Positions 40,704-50,400 of a stretch of 64,000 nucleotides of DNA are shown one piece after another. How positions within the stretch are numbered: position 1 is the first letter of the stretch; each line of letters begins with the position of its first letter. Source of the stretch: Pseudomonadota bacterium (lineage in GTDB: Bacteria > Myxococcota_A > Polyangia > Polyangiales > Polyangiaceae); assembly GCA_023431345.1 (NCBI GenBank), contig JAEYWK010000063.1, forward strand, positions 26,679 to 90,678, written 5' to 3'. Under the pieces are notes generated by a model that saw nothing but the letters and a program-made list of their open reading frames with translations, was not told the origin of the DNA and did no database searches. The position numbers and the translations under genes are program-made.

Positions 40704-41182
40704 CCCTTGCGTCCTCGTCGCATGGCTGCCTCGGCCTCGCGGTCAGCCATCTTGGTGCGCAGCGATTGTCGCTTGTCGTGCGTCTTCTTGCCGCGCGCGA
40801 CCGCGAACTCGAGCTTGGCCCGGCCGCCCTTGATGTAACACTTGGTAGCGATGAGGGTCATGCCCTCGCGCTCGACCTGGCCGTGCAGCTTGTCGATCTG
40901 GCTGCGATGCAGCAGCAGCTTGCGCGGCCTGCGCTCGTCGTGTCCGAACGCCGCGTGCTTGAGCGTCGGGATGCGCATGCCCTTGACCCACGCCTCGCCC
41001 CGCCCGTCGATGTCGACCCAAGCGTCGCTCAGATCCGCCGTATTCTCGCGCAGAGAACGAGCCTCGCTGCCGATCAAGACCAAGCCGGCCTCGTGCGCGT
41101 CGCCGAGCTCGTAGTCGAAGCTGGCGCGGCGGTTCTTCGACACCAGGCGGTCGCCGGCGGGGTTTTTCTTGTCTGCCGCCAT
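40700..41182 (-). CDS. smpB: SsrA-binding protein SmpB
   Basis: A 160-residue protein that binds tmRNA for ribosome rescue. Motifs are SKNRRASFDYEL, GLVLIGSEARSLRENTADLSDAWV, HAAFGHDERRPRKLLLHRSQID, TLIATKCYIKGGRAKLEFAVARGKKTHDKR and a basic tail. The HDKR near the C-terminus is the conserved end of the barrel. The ssrA gene for tmRNA was looked for and not recognised in the window. Gene order (smpB then PilZ-like then hairpin array) is on the minus strand. Confidence 0.96.
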   Translation of the reverse strand: MAADKKNPAGDRLVSKNRRASFDYELGDAHEAGLVLIGSEARSLRENTADLSDAWVDIDGRGEAWVKGMRIPTLKHAAFGHDERRPRKLLLHRSQIDKLHGQVEREGMTLIATKCYIKGGRAKLEFAVARGKKTHDKRQSLRTKMADREAEAAMRRGRKG

Positions 41183-41277
41183 CGCTCAAGATCCAGGGAG
41201 GCGGCAATATGGGCGGTGACTCGCCTCCAGGCAAGGCTTTCCGGGGAGCCCCGGCGCCCGTCGCTCCGAGCCTGCCC

Positions 41278-41883
41278 TTACGCCCCGCTCGCCCGCAGCT
41301 CGAGGAAGTGGAACTCGGCCCGATATCCCGCGGCCTTGGGGCTGCAGCAGTAGAGGCCAGCTTCCACGGTCGCCGCGGGCGTGCGCTCGGCGAGGTGCGC
41401 GACGCGCAGCTGTTGCCACTGCTCGCCGTCGAAGGAGCTCTCGACGAGCACGGCTCGCGTCTCGGCGCGGACGCGCAGCCACACGTCGCGGGCGCTCTTG
41501 GCCGCGGGCTGCGTCGACCAGTCCGAATAGCCGTGATTGGTGACGACCGCGCCGAGCCGATCGTCGGCTTCGTCGGGCTCGTGCTCGACGGAGGTCTTCA
41601 GCCAGCAGTCGGGCGAGAGCCGCACCATCAAGCCGGCCTGGTCGTACTGGTGGACGGGGGCGCCGCCCACGCGCGTGGTGAGCACGAAGTTTCCTTGCGT
41701 GCGCGTGTAGAGAAAGTGCCCATTGTCGGCGCGAAAGCCGTAGTGCGTGCGCTGCCAAAAATCGGTGCCGGCGGCGGTCTCGATCACGAGCCGGCCCCGC
41801 TCGGCGTCGACCCGAGCGTGGGGCGGCGCACAGAACCAAGACAACCGAGGATCGAGGTCGGGAGCGTCGAAGCGCGTGAGCAT
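41278..41883 (-). CDS. DUF1349 concanavalin-A-like lectin/glucanase-fold protein
   Basis: A 201-residue protein without a signal peptide from the chosen ATG at 41883 (MLTRFDAPDLDPRLSWFCAPPHARVD). The body fits DUF1349: LVIETAAGTDFWQRTHYGFRADNGHFL, GAPVHQYDQAGLMVRLSPDCWLKTSVEHEPDE, WLRVRAETRAVLVESSFDGEQWQQLR and VEAGLYCCSPKAAGYRAEF. Such beta-sandwich proteins are related to regulation-of-enolase protein 1, whose biochemical role is unproven. It sits 53 bases downstream of the DUF1552 gene and may share its transcript. Confidence 0.82.
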   Translation of the reverse strand: MLTRFDAPDLDPRLSWFCAPPHARVDAERGRLVIETAAGTDFWQRTHYGFRADNGHFLYTRTQGNFVLTTRVGGAPVHQYDQAGLMVRLSPDCWLKTSVEHEPDEADDRLGAVVTNHGYSDWSTQPAAKSARDVWLRVRAETRAVLVESSFDGEQWQQLRVAHLAERTPAATVEAGLYCCSPKAAGYRAEFHFLELRASGA

Positions 41884-41936
41884 CTGGGAAGGGTGCCGGC
41901 CCCCGCCCGCGGACGCCACGCGAAATCTCGACGGGC

Positions 41937-43355
41937 TCAGCCGGTCAGGCCCGCGAGGGGGCCCGTCGCGCCGGATTTGTCGCCGAACGAGGTCAGCTCG
42001 GGATCGCCCAGGGCGTGGGCGATCGAGACCAGCAGCTGGTTGTTGTCGCGGCGGCTCTGGCTGAAGTCGAGGAAGCGCCCGGCTTTGATGGCGCCCCCGG
42101 CGCTGCCCGCCAGCACGTAGGGCATGAGCTCGAGGTCGTGCAGCGTCGACTCGCCGATCTCGGTCGCCCAGAGCACGAGGGTGTTGTCGAGCAGCGTGCG
42201 GTCCCCTTCCTGGTAGCTGTCTAGCTTCGCCAAGAAATACGCGAGCTGCTCGGCGTACCAGGTTTGAATGCCGTTGTACGCGGCGAAGTTGGCGCCGCTC
42301 GCCGAGAAATCGTGCGAAATCACGTGGTGGTTGCCGCTGTAGCCCAAGAACGGGAACAGGTGCTCGCTCTCCGAGTACGACCACTGAAACGTGAGCAGGC
42401 GCGTCTGGTCGCAAGCCAGCGCCGCCGCGGCCAGGTCCATCTGCAGCTTGCCCGTCTCGACGTACTGGCTATCGGCCGTGAGATCGACGGCCGCTAGCGT
42501 AGGCGGCGAGCACGTCTTCGGCCGGGCGGGGTCCCCGCCCGGCGGCGGGCCGCCGGAGCTGCCGGGCGCGCCCACGAGGCGCTTTTCGACTTCGCGCATC
42601 GCGGTCAGGTGCGCGTCGAGCTTTTCGCGGTCGTCGCGCCCCAGCATGCCCGAGATGCGCTGCATCTCGCTGCCGGTGATGTCGAACACGCTCTTGCGCT
42701 GCTTCCACAGCCGCTCGAGGGCGGGGTTCGAGGCGCCGGGCGTCGTCGTGTCGCCGCCGCCGCTGGCGTCAGCGAACAGCGCCTGAAAGACGTCCTTCGG
42801 GTCTTCACGGGGCGGAAGCGGCTGGTTCGAGCCGGAGTACGAGATGCGCGCTCGCACCTCGGTGTCGCGCACGTGCACGCCGAGCTGCAGGCTCTTGAAG
42901 CGCGTCGGCGGTGCGAGCTTGCCGGCCAGGTACTGGTCGATCGACTGCCCGCTGCCCCAGCCCGAGGTCGTGTTTCCGAAGCTCTTGAACTCGGTACCAG
43001 CGTTGAGCGGGCGCGCGGTGAGCATCCCGCCGGTGCCGCGCGCGTGCTCGGAGCCGAGCGTGCCGCCGAGCGCGCCGTTCTGCAGCGAGTCGTTGAGGCG
43101 GATACCCTTCAAGAACGTGAGCTTGCTCTTGTGGGCTTCGAGCGGCTGAGTGAGCGGCGCGAGCTCAAAGCTCGTCTCGCTGCCGGTGGGCCAGAACATC
43201 GCGTTGCGCGTGCCGTTCGGGGTCGCGAACACGACCAGCCGCACGGGGGCCTGGCTGGTTTGACCGACCGCCTTGCGCGCTTCCAATAGCGGCCAGGCGG
43301 CGGTGGCGGCGAGCGAGCCGCCGAGCAGTGAGCGCCTCGAGATGCGTACGGTCAT
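41937..43355 (-). CDS. DUF1552 protein with Tat signal
   Basis: A 472-residue protein starting MTVRISRRSLLGGSLAATAAWPLLEARKAVGQT, a Tat signal (RRSLL). The DUF1552 domain includes RLVVFATPNGTRNAMFWPTG, KSKLTFLKGIRL, HARGTGGMLTARPLN, SIDQYLAG, and later DQTRLLTFQWSYSESEHLFPFLG. DUF1552 proteins belong with DUF1587/1592-type proteins in planctomycete and myxobacterial gene clusters; enzymatic activity is not established. Start overlaps the upstream DUF1592 gene stop (ATGA), so the two are co-translated. Confidence 0.88.
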   Translation of the reverse strand: MTVRISRRSLLGGSLAATAAWPLLEARKAVGQTSQAPVRLVVFATPNGTRNAMFWPTGSETSFELAPLTQPLEAHKSKLTFLKGIRLNDSLQNGALGGTLGSEHARGTGGMLTARPLNAGTEFKSFGNTTSGWGSGQSIDQYLAGKLAPPTRFKSLQLGVHVRDTEVRARISYSGSNQPLPPREDPKDVFQALFADASGGGDTTTPGASNPALERLWKQRKSVFDITGSEMQRISGMLGRDDREKLDAHLTAMREVEKRLVGAPGSSGGPPPGGDPARPKTCSPPTLAAVDLTADSQYVETGKLQMDLAAAALACDQTRLLTFQWSYSESEHLFPFLGYSGNHHVISHDFSASGANFAAYNGIQTWYAEQLAYFLAKLDSYQEGDRTLLDNTLVLWATEIGESTLHDLELMPYVLAGSAGGAIKAGRFLDFSQSRRDNNQLLVSIAHALGDPELTSFGDKSGATGPLAGLTG

Positions 43356-45040
43356 GGCGTGATCGGGCTCCGGAACCAAAAAGCGTCGGTCTGCGTGCTG
43401 GCGACGATGAGCTCGTGCACGTCGCCGGCGGCAAAGGCTTCGCGCAGCGTGCCGAGCGAGCAGGTGTCGGCTTCGGCTTCGCTGCGGCCGCTGCCGAAGC
43501 GGAAATACTGCGTCGCCAGGCAATCGCGCACCTGCTGGCTGCGGCCGAGCTTGTCCGCCATTTCCCGGACGTTCAGGAAGGCGCCGGCGAGCGCGGGGTC
43601 GCTCGCGCCGCTGATCTCGCCCGAGGTGTCGATGACGACGCCGCCCTCGCGCTCGCGATACCGACCGATGGCGTCGAAGCTCTCGAACGGCAGCCCGATC
43701 GGATCCATCAAGGCGTGGCAAGCCGTGCAGCTGGCGCCTGCGGCGAGGTGGACGGCCAAGCGCTCGCGGGCGGTCGCACCTTCGCTCGAATCGGGCGGCG
43801 AAATGTCGACGTCCGGCGGGGGCGGGGAAGGCGGCTGGCACAGCAGCATGGCGCGCACGAATTTGCCGCGCAGGACGGGCGAAGTCTGATCGGGGTGCCC
43901 CTGCACGGCGAGGAAGCCTGCCTGCGTCAGCAAGCCCGCGCGGCCCTGCTCGGGCGGCAGCGTCACGAAGTCGGGCGTCGCCGGCGCGGGCACGCCGTAA
44001 ATCGGCGCCAGCGCCGCGTCGACGTAAGCCACGGGCTCGGTGAGCAGCGAGCGCAAGCTGCGATCCCCCGACCAGAGCACGCGCTCGATGAACGCGGGCA
44101 GCTCGGCCGCCATCGCCTGCTTGGCGGCGGGCGTGAGCTCCGTGAAAGCGTCGCTCTTCGTCGCCAAGGCCAGCCGCTCGACGCCGCTCCACTGCTCGAA
44201 AAAGTGAGTGATGGCGCCGCGCGCGCGCGCGTCGGCGAGCATGCTGCGCGCCCGCGCCGCCACTTGCGGTTTGTCGGATAGCTCCCCGCGCTCGACTGCG
44301 TCGAGCAGCGAGTCATCGGGGCCGGAGCCCCAGAGGGTAAACGACAGCCGCGTCGCGATCTCGAACGCGCTGAGCGGCACTTGCGGGCGCGCGTCGCCCG
44401 GCGAAGTCAGCTCGAGCCGATACAAGAAATGCGGAGACTGCAGCGCCGCCCGCAGCATCACCTCGATGCCCTCCGCGTGCGAGCCGCCGTCACGGCCGGC
44501 GGCGTAGGCGGTCATGAGCGCCCGCTCGTCGTCCGCCGTCAGCGTGCGTCGAAACGCGCGCCGCCCGAGCTTCCGCGCGAGCTCGCTGGCGCAGGCTTCT
44601 TCACCGCTCGTCGACGCATCGCAGCCCGTCAGCCGGGTCACGTCGGCCGCGGCGAGCTTGGCCAGCGCCTCCGACACCAGCACGTACTTCTCTGCGTGCA
44701 GCGCCGACACGGTCAGCACCTGCGCGTTGTTGTCGAAGCTATTCGTCACTTCATCGGCCGGCAGATCCCGGGCCGCGCTCGCGTCGACGCCCAGCAAATC
44801 GCGCGCGGCGTTCTGGTACTCGAAGCGCGTCAAGCGCCGCAGCGGGGTGCGCGGCACCGGCTGCGTCGGGCAGCTCGCGCTGGCGACCGTTCCCGGGCCG
44901 CTGCCTCCCTGCGCGCTCGGAGCGGAGCCGGCTGCGCCTCCGGGCGCCTCCCCAGCGGCAGGCTGCGAAGCGCAAGCTGCGGCCAGGAGACCCGGCCCCA
45001 GCCGGCTCGCCAGGACCGCCGCGCCACGAAAAACCGTCAT
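43352..45040 (-). CDS. DUF1587/1595/1592/1588/1585 cytochrome-c-like lipoprotein
   Basis: A 562-residue protein with start at 45040 (MTVFRGAAVLASRLGPGLLAAACAS), a lipoprotein signal ending in Cys. The characteristic order is visible: TPLRRLTRFEYQNAARDLLG (DUF1587), SELARKLGRRAFRRTLT (DUF1595), GIEVMLRAALQSPHFLYRLE (DUF1592), HPDQTSPVLRGKFVRAMLLCQ (DUF1588) and a c-type heme site CTACH in ASCTACHALMDPIGLPFE, then DUF1585 ending with VHELIVASTQTDAFWF. Such proteins are extracytoplasmic and common in planctomycetes and myxobacteria. It is co-translated with the DUF1552 protein; together they suggest an oxidative, perhaps polymer-degrading, system. Confidence 0.89.
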   Translation of the reverse strand: MTVFRGAAVLASRLGPGLLAAACASQPAAGEAPGGAAGSAPSAQGGSGPGTVASASCPTQPVPRTPLRRLTRFEYQNAARDLLGVDASAARDLPADEVTNSFDNNAQVLTVSALHAEKYVLVSEALAKLAAADVTRLTGCDASTSGEEACASELARKLGRRAFRRTLTADDERALMTAYAAGRDGGSHAEGIEVMLRAALQSPHFLYRLELTSPGDARPQVPLSAFEIATRLSFTLWGSGPDDSLLDAVERGELSDKPQVAARARSMLADARARGAITHFFEQWSGVERLALATKSDAFTELTPAAKQAMAAELPAFIERVLWSGDRSLRSLLTEPVAYVDAALAPIYGVPAPATPDFVTLPPEQGRAGLLTQAGFLAVQGHPDQTSPVLRGKFVRAMLLCQPPSPPPPDVDISPPDSSEGATARERLAVHLAAGASCTACHALMDPIGLPFESFDAIGRYREREGGVVIDTSGEISGASDPALAGAFLNVREMADKLGRSQQVRDCLATQYFRFGSGRSEAEADTCSLGTLREAFAAGDVHELIVASTQTDAFWFRSPITP

Positions 45041-45257
45041 CAGGTCAGCTGAGCCTCGCGCGCGCCCGAGCGGCCAGCCATTCGCTGGTCGCCCCCGATT
45101 TTGCGCAGTTTCCGGCGGAAAATTCCGCTTCGAGGCCACGGCTTTGCGGGCAAGCGCGACGCTCGCAGTGGTGCGGCGCGGCGCCCGACCCGCAGTGGCC
45201 TGAGACCGACATGTGAGCGCTGCGGAGAGCGCTGCGCTGGGGGCAGCCCTCTGCGAT

Positions 45258-46703
45258 TCATTTGATCAGGTCGCTGACCTTTTGAGCGATCCCGAACGCG
45301 CCGAGGCACATTTCGTCGAGCGTCTCTTCGCCGAGCACGACGTCGCGGGGCGCGTCGAGGCCCTGTTCGCGGAGAGCTTCCGCGACGAAGCGGTTCGACA
45401 TGCTGTTGTCGTAGGTGCAGCTCAAGTTGAGGACGTCGCCCGGCTTGACGGTGGGCGCTTCAGCGATGGGCGCGTCGTAGAGGTACGCGCGCTGCCAGTT
45501 GAAGTCCCAGCGTGGGGTTGCGAGCAGGCACTCCTCGGCCGGCTCGTCGCCGGGGGCCTCGCGCGTGACGCCGATGCGCATGTCGGTGCCGACGTAGTGC
45601 ATGTGCGTGCCAACGGCCCAGAGCCGGTAATCAGGCTCTTCCTCGGGGATCGCGAACTTCATGCTCTCGATGTGAGCGCGCGCGTTGGCGGGGATCACGA
45701 ACTCGGCCTTCGCGCCGTCGTTCATGCCCGGCTGCAGGCCCATGCCGTCGCTCTCTTGGCTGCTCGCGTTACCGATGAGCGCGAGCTGTCCGATGTAGTC
45801 GGGGATGCCCGCGCGGTAGCCGCGCAGCTGCACCGCCGTGTCGCCATCGGTCTCGGCTCGACCCGTAGGGTGATAGTGCACCTGCATCACGAGGCGCCCC
45901 TTGCTCGGCAAGATCATGGCCACGCCCTCCGGCGCCGTGATCGGCGTCGCGCCGGGCGCCCACGCCATCACGAGGTTGGGTCGCTCGAGCTGCACGCCGC
46001 CGAAGCACTCGTAGTAGCCCCTCTCGCCCGCGAGCTCGGCGCTCTTGCCCTCGGGGTCGGTGAACACCAGCACGTGGTGCACGATCGCGGCGTTGCCCGG
46101 GCTCACTTGGGCGGCGTCGATCAGCACCTGCTCGCCGAGCAGCTCCGCAGCGGCGCCGCTCGGGGCGAGCGGCGAAAGATCGGGCTCGAGCGAGAAGCAG
46201 ATGAACTTGTCGCCCGGCCCTTCGATCGTGACGGGCGTGGGGATCTTCACGCTCACCTCGGCGTCGTCCAGCGCGAGCTGAGGCGGCTTCGGTAGCGGAG
46301 CGGCGCGCTTCGCGTCGCCCTCGGGCGCTCCCGCCTCCACCCAGCGCGCCACCAGCTCGCGCTCGTCTGCGCTCAAGCGCAGGTCGTCTTTGAAGCCGAA
46401 GCGCGGCTTGCAGTCCGCCGTTTCGGTGGCCAAAAAGGGCGGCATCGTGCCGCTATCGAGCACCGACGCGAACGCGCTGCTCCACATCTTCGCTTCGGCG
46501 TACGTTCCGAGGCTGAAGGGGGCGATACCGCCGTCTTGATGACAACCTTGGCACCTGCCGACCACCAGCGGGGCGACGTCTTGGTGCCACGTCGGCGCTC
46601 CGCCCGCATCGGGCGGGCCCTTGCCCGCGGCTCCGTCGTCGTCGGTCCCTCCGCAGGCCAGCACAAAAATAGCCAGCAGCCCCAAACCGCTCAACTTCGT
46701 CAT
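45258..46703 (-). CDS. Cytochrome-c plus copper type II monooxygenase (PHM-like) lipoprotein
   Basis: A 481-residue exported protein, signal MTKLSGLGLLAIFVLACGG. Heme-c motif CQGCH is at residues 51-55. The rest has the two-domain peptidylglycine-alpha-hydroxylating/dopamine-beta-monooxygenase fold: HH at 209-210 (IVHHVLVF), His 276/278 (VMQVHYHPTG), THMHYVG at 366-372, and Met 435 in CTYDNSMSNRF. These match the CuH (three His) and CuM (His-X-His plus Met) sites in position and order. It would hydroxylate or oxidise a C-H bond with electrons through its own heme. Substrate unknown. Minus strand, upstream of the DUF1592 gene by 217 bases. Confidence 0.82.
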   Translation of the reverse strand: MTKLSGLGLLAIFVLACGGTDDDGAAGKGPPDAGGAPTWHQDVAPLVVGRCQGCHQDGGIAPFSLGTYAEAKMWSSAFASVLDSGTMPPFLATETADCKPRFGFKDDLRLSADERELVARWVEAGAPEGDAKRAAPLPKPPQLALDDAEVSVKIPTPVTIEGPGDKFICFSLEPDLSPLAPSGAAAELLGEQVLIDAAQVSPGNAAIVHHVLVFTDPEGKSAELAGERGYYECFGGVQLERPNLVMAWAPGATPITAPEGVAMILPSKGRLVMQVHYHPTGRAETDGDTAVQLRGYRAGIPDYIGQLALIGNASSQESDGMGLQPGMNDGAKAEFVIPANARAHIESMKFAIPEEEPDYRLWAVGTHMHYVGTDMRIGVTREAPGDEPAEECLLATPRWDFNWQRAYLYDAPIAEAPTVKPGDVLNLSCTYDNSMSNRFVAEALREQGLDAPRDVVLGEETLDEMCLGAFGIAQKVSDLIK

Positions 46704-46796
46704 TTTCGAGCCCTCTATTTAGCCATGACCGCGCGCGCGCGGCAACGGCTGAGGACGGCTGTGCTGCGACCCGCCGCAGCGCGGCAGCTCCGAGCG

Positions 46797-47342
46797 TCAG
46801 CGCTCCGCCATCAAGGCTCGAAGTTGATACGCGTTCTGGCCGTGATTGTCGACGTGAAACCAAATCGAGTCGCCCTCATTCACCGCACAAGGTGAGCGGA
46901 GCTGCTCCGAGTACACGGCTGCCTCGCTGGGGATGGCGATGCGCTTCGACCAGGCGGGGCAGTCAGCGAGGGCGAGCTTCAGCGTCGCCTCGGCGGGGGC
47001 GCTCGCGACCAAGTCGAAGTGGCTCACCTCGATGAGGAGCTGCTGACCTTTCGCCAAGCCACGACGCGCGCGGGCGTGGAGCGTGACCCAGCTGCACGCG
47101 CCGCTGTCGATCTCGAGCCAGCCGAGCTCGGGCTCACTCCAGAATGCGCCGCTTTGACAGGCCGGCACTCGCTCCGGGTCGTCGACGAGCGGATCGTCCT
47201 TCGGCGTCGCGGCCGCCCAATCTTCCGGCAGCGCGAGCGCGTCGAACACCGGCTCGTCGGGCGCGGATGGCGGCGGCGCCTCACTCTCGGAGCAGCCGAG
47301 CACCAAAAGCGGGATCGCCCCGAGCGAAACCATGCGCCGCAT
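46797..47342 (-). CDS. Lipoprotein of unknown function
   Basis: A 181-residue protein, signal MRRMVSLGAIPLLVLGCSES with a good lipobox (LVLGC). The mature part has a Pro/Asp-rich linker, then beta-rich segments (GWLEIDSGACSWVTLHARARRGL, LLIEVSHFDLVA, DSIWFHVDNHGQNAYQLRAL). Cysteines (ACQSG, GACSW, DCPAW, PCAVN) may form two disulfides. Located 93 bases upstream of the copper-monooxygenase gene on the same strand, so it is likely co-transcribed and may assist it. Confidence 0.76.
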   Translation of the reverse strand: MRRMVSLGAIPLLVLGCSESEAPPPSAPDEPVFDALALPEDWAAATPKDDPLVDDPERVPACQSGAFWSEPELGWLEIDSGACSWVTLHARARRGLAKGQQLLIEVSHFDLVASAPAEATLKLALADCPAWSKRIAIPSEAAVYSEQLRSPCAVNEGDSIWFHVDNHGQNAYQLRALMAER

Positions 47343-47440
47343 TCTCGCTAGGCGTAGCAGCGCTCGGACGAATTGGCGATGCTCGAGCGAGCCAGCCGAT
47401 TGTCAAGCAGGTTTGCCGGCACTACGTTGCCGCTCCTCGG

Positions 47441-50400
47441 ATGCAGAAGACGATCCTCGAAGGCGCGCGGACGCACAACTTGCAGGGCGTCGATGTCGCG
47501 CTGGAGCCGGGGCAAATCGTCGCTGTGACGGGCGTGAGCGGCGCTGGTAAGAGCAGCTTGGCGCTCGACACGCTGTACGCGGAAGGCCAGCGCCGCTTCG
47601 TCGAGAGCTTCAGCCCCTACGCGCGCCAGTTTCTCGAGCGGCTCGAGCGCCCGCCCATGACGAAGCTCGAGCCGGTCCCGGCCGGCATCGCGGTCGACCG
47701 CCGCGCGCCCGTGAAGAGCTCGCGCTCGACCGTCGCCACCATGGCCGACATCGAGCCGTACTTGGCGGCGCTCTTCCTGCGCGAGGCGACGCCCGTTTGC
47801 ACCGAGCACGGGCTGCCTGGCGTCGAGCTCACGGTGGAGCGCGCGACCGCTCGCATCGCCGAGCTCGCGGGAGAGCAGCGCTTCATCGTCAGCTACGCGC
47901 AGCCGATCAAGAACCGCGAGCAGTACCTGGAGGTGCGCGAGCAGCTGGCCCGAGATGGCTATCGGCGCCTCTGGCTCGGCGGCGAGGCGCGCGACATCGA
48001 CGCCGTCAAGCCGTCGGTCGCGGCCAAGCAAGGCTCGCTCGACGTCGTGGTCGACCGCATCGCTTCTGGTCGCGAACGGGAGCGCGTCGGCGCCGCCGTC
48101 GAGGCGGCGTGGCAGCAGGGCTCGGGCTTGCTTCAAGCTCACGTCGGCGCGCAGAGCTTCCAGCTGCGTCGCGGGCTCGCGTGCCCCACCTGCGCCGCGC
48201 CGATGGAAGCGGCCCGCGCCGGGCTCTTCAGCTACGAGTCGCCGGTCGGTGCGTGCACGACGTGCCGCGGCTTCGGTCGCACGCTCGGCGTGGATCTGGC
48301 GAAGGTGATCCCCGATCCTTCGCGCTCGATCGACGACGGCGTGGTGCGGCCGTGGCGCGGTAACTCGACGAAGTGGGAGCGCGCGGAGGTGAAGAAGCTC
48401 TGCAAGCGTCACGGTATCCCGAGCGACGCGCCGTTTTCTTCGCTCTCGCCCGCGCAGCAGCAGCTGCTGCTGGAGGGCGACGGCAGCTGGCACAAAGGGC
48501 TGTTCCCCGGCGTGCTCGGCTGGTTCAAGTGGCTCGAGACCAAGACCTACAAGATGCACGTGCGCGTGCTGCTTTCGCGCTACCGCTCGTACGACGAGTG
48601 CGCGGCCTGCGGCGGCAAGCGCTTGAACCCCACCGCGCTGTCGTACCGCGTCGGAGGGCTCAGCATCGCTGACTACCACGCGCTCGAGATCGGCGACGCT
48701 CGCGCGCGCATCGACGCGCTGCAGACGACGACGGCCCAGGGTGACTTGGCCCGGCGTGAGCTGTCGAGCCGCCTCGCGTACCTCGAGCGCGTCGGGCTCG
48801 GCTACCTCACGCTCGACCGTCAAGCGCGCACGCTCTCGGGCGGTGAAGCGCAGCGAGTCACGCTCACGGCTGCGCTCGGCACGTCGCTGCACAACGCGCT
48901 GTTCGTGCTCGACGAGCCCAGCGTCGGCCTCCACCCGAGCGACGTAGCGGCGCTCGCGGAGCTGCTCCGAGAGCTCGCCGAGCGGAGCAACATCGTGCTC
49001 GTCGTGGAGCACGATCCGGCGCTGATCGGCGCGGCGGATCGCGTGCTCGAGCTCGGGCCGGGCGCGGGCGCGGGCGGCGGGCGCGTCGTCTTCGATGGCA
49101 CCCCCGAACGAGCTCGCGCTGCGAAGACGGCCACGGCGCGGGCGCTCGCGGGGGCGGCGCGGCGCGACGAGCCGGTCCGCGCGCCGAGCGGCTTTCTGCA
49201 GCTGCGCGGCGCGCGCTCGCACAACCTGCGCGGCGTCGACGTCGACGTGCCGCTCGGCGTGGTGTGCGCGGTCACCGGTCCCAGCGGCTCCGGCAAGAGC
49301 TCGCTGAGCGTCGACATCTTGTACCGCGCGCTCGCACGCCATTTCGGTGATTTCGACGAGGAGCTGCCGGGCGCGTTCGACTCCCTCCGCGGCCAAGAGC
49401 AGCTGAAGCGCGTGGCCCTCGTCGATCAATCGCCGCTCGGTCGCACCTCGCGCGGCAACCCGGCCACCTACACCAAGGCCTGGGACGCGATCCGCGCGCT
49501 CTACGGCAAGGAGCCGTCGGCGGCGGCCCGCGGCCTGACCGCCTCACACTTCTCGTTCAACGTGGAAGGAGGCCGCTGCGAAGCCTGCTCGGGTGAAGGC
49601 TTCGAGACGGTCGAGATGCAATTTCTGGCCGACGTGCGGCTCGTCTGCCCGGTTTGCCAGGGGCTGCGCTTCAAGCCCGAGGTGCTCGCGGTGGAGCGCG
49701 CGGGGGTGAGCATCGCCGACGTGCTGCAGATGACCGTCGAGCGCGCGCTCGAGGTCTTTCAGCGCGAGGCGCCGATTCAGCGCGCGCTCGGGCCGCTCTC
49801 GCTGTTGGGCCTCGGCTACTTGCGCATCGGTCAGCCGCTGACGACGCTCTCGGGCGGTGAAGCGCAGCGCTTGAAGCTGGCGCGCGCGCTCAGCGAAGAG
49901 CTCCGGGGCACGCTCCTGATCCTCGACGAGCCGAGCGCGGGCCTTCACGCCGACGAGGTGAAGCAAGTGCTCCAGGCGCTGGGCGCGATCGTGACCGCGG
50001 GCGGCAGCGTGCTCGTCGTCGAGCACGACCTCGCGCTCATCGCGGCCGCGGATTACGTCCTGGATTTGGGGCCCGGCGCCGGCAGTCGCGGTGGCTTGCT
50101 GCTCGCAGCGGGCCCGCCTCGTGAGCTCTCGAGCCACGACTCCAAGACGGTGCTCGCCCTCGCCGACTACTTCGCGAGCGGCCGCCGCCCGCGCCTGAAG
50201 AAGGCCGAGCGGCGCGCTGGGACGGCGTCCCCCAGCGCGCCCCGCACGCTGAGCGTGGTGCGCGCTCGCGAGCACAACCTGAAAGACGCTTCGATCGAGA
50301 TTCCTCACGGCAAGCTCAGCGTCGTGACGGGCCCGAGCGGATCGGGCAAGAGCTCGCTCGCGTTCGACGTGGTGTTCGCGGAGGGGCAGCGGCGCTTTCT

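Noticed and set aside
47348..49429. A 693-residue open frame antisense to the uvrA gene
   Set aside because: The plus strand encodes unmistakable UvrA motifs throughout. The antisense product is Arg/Ala/Leu-rich with no motif.
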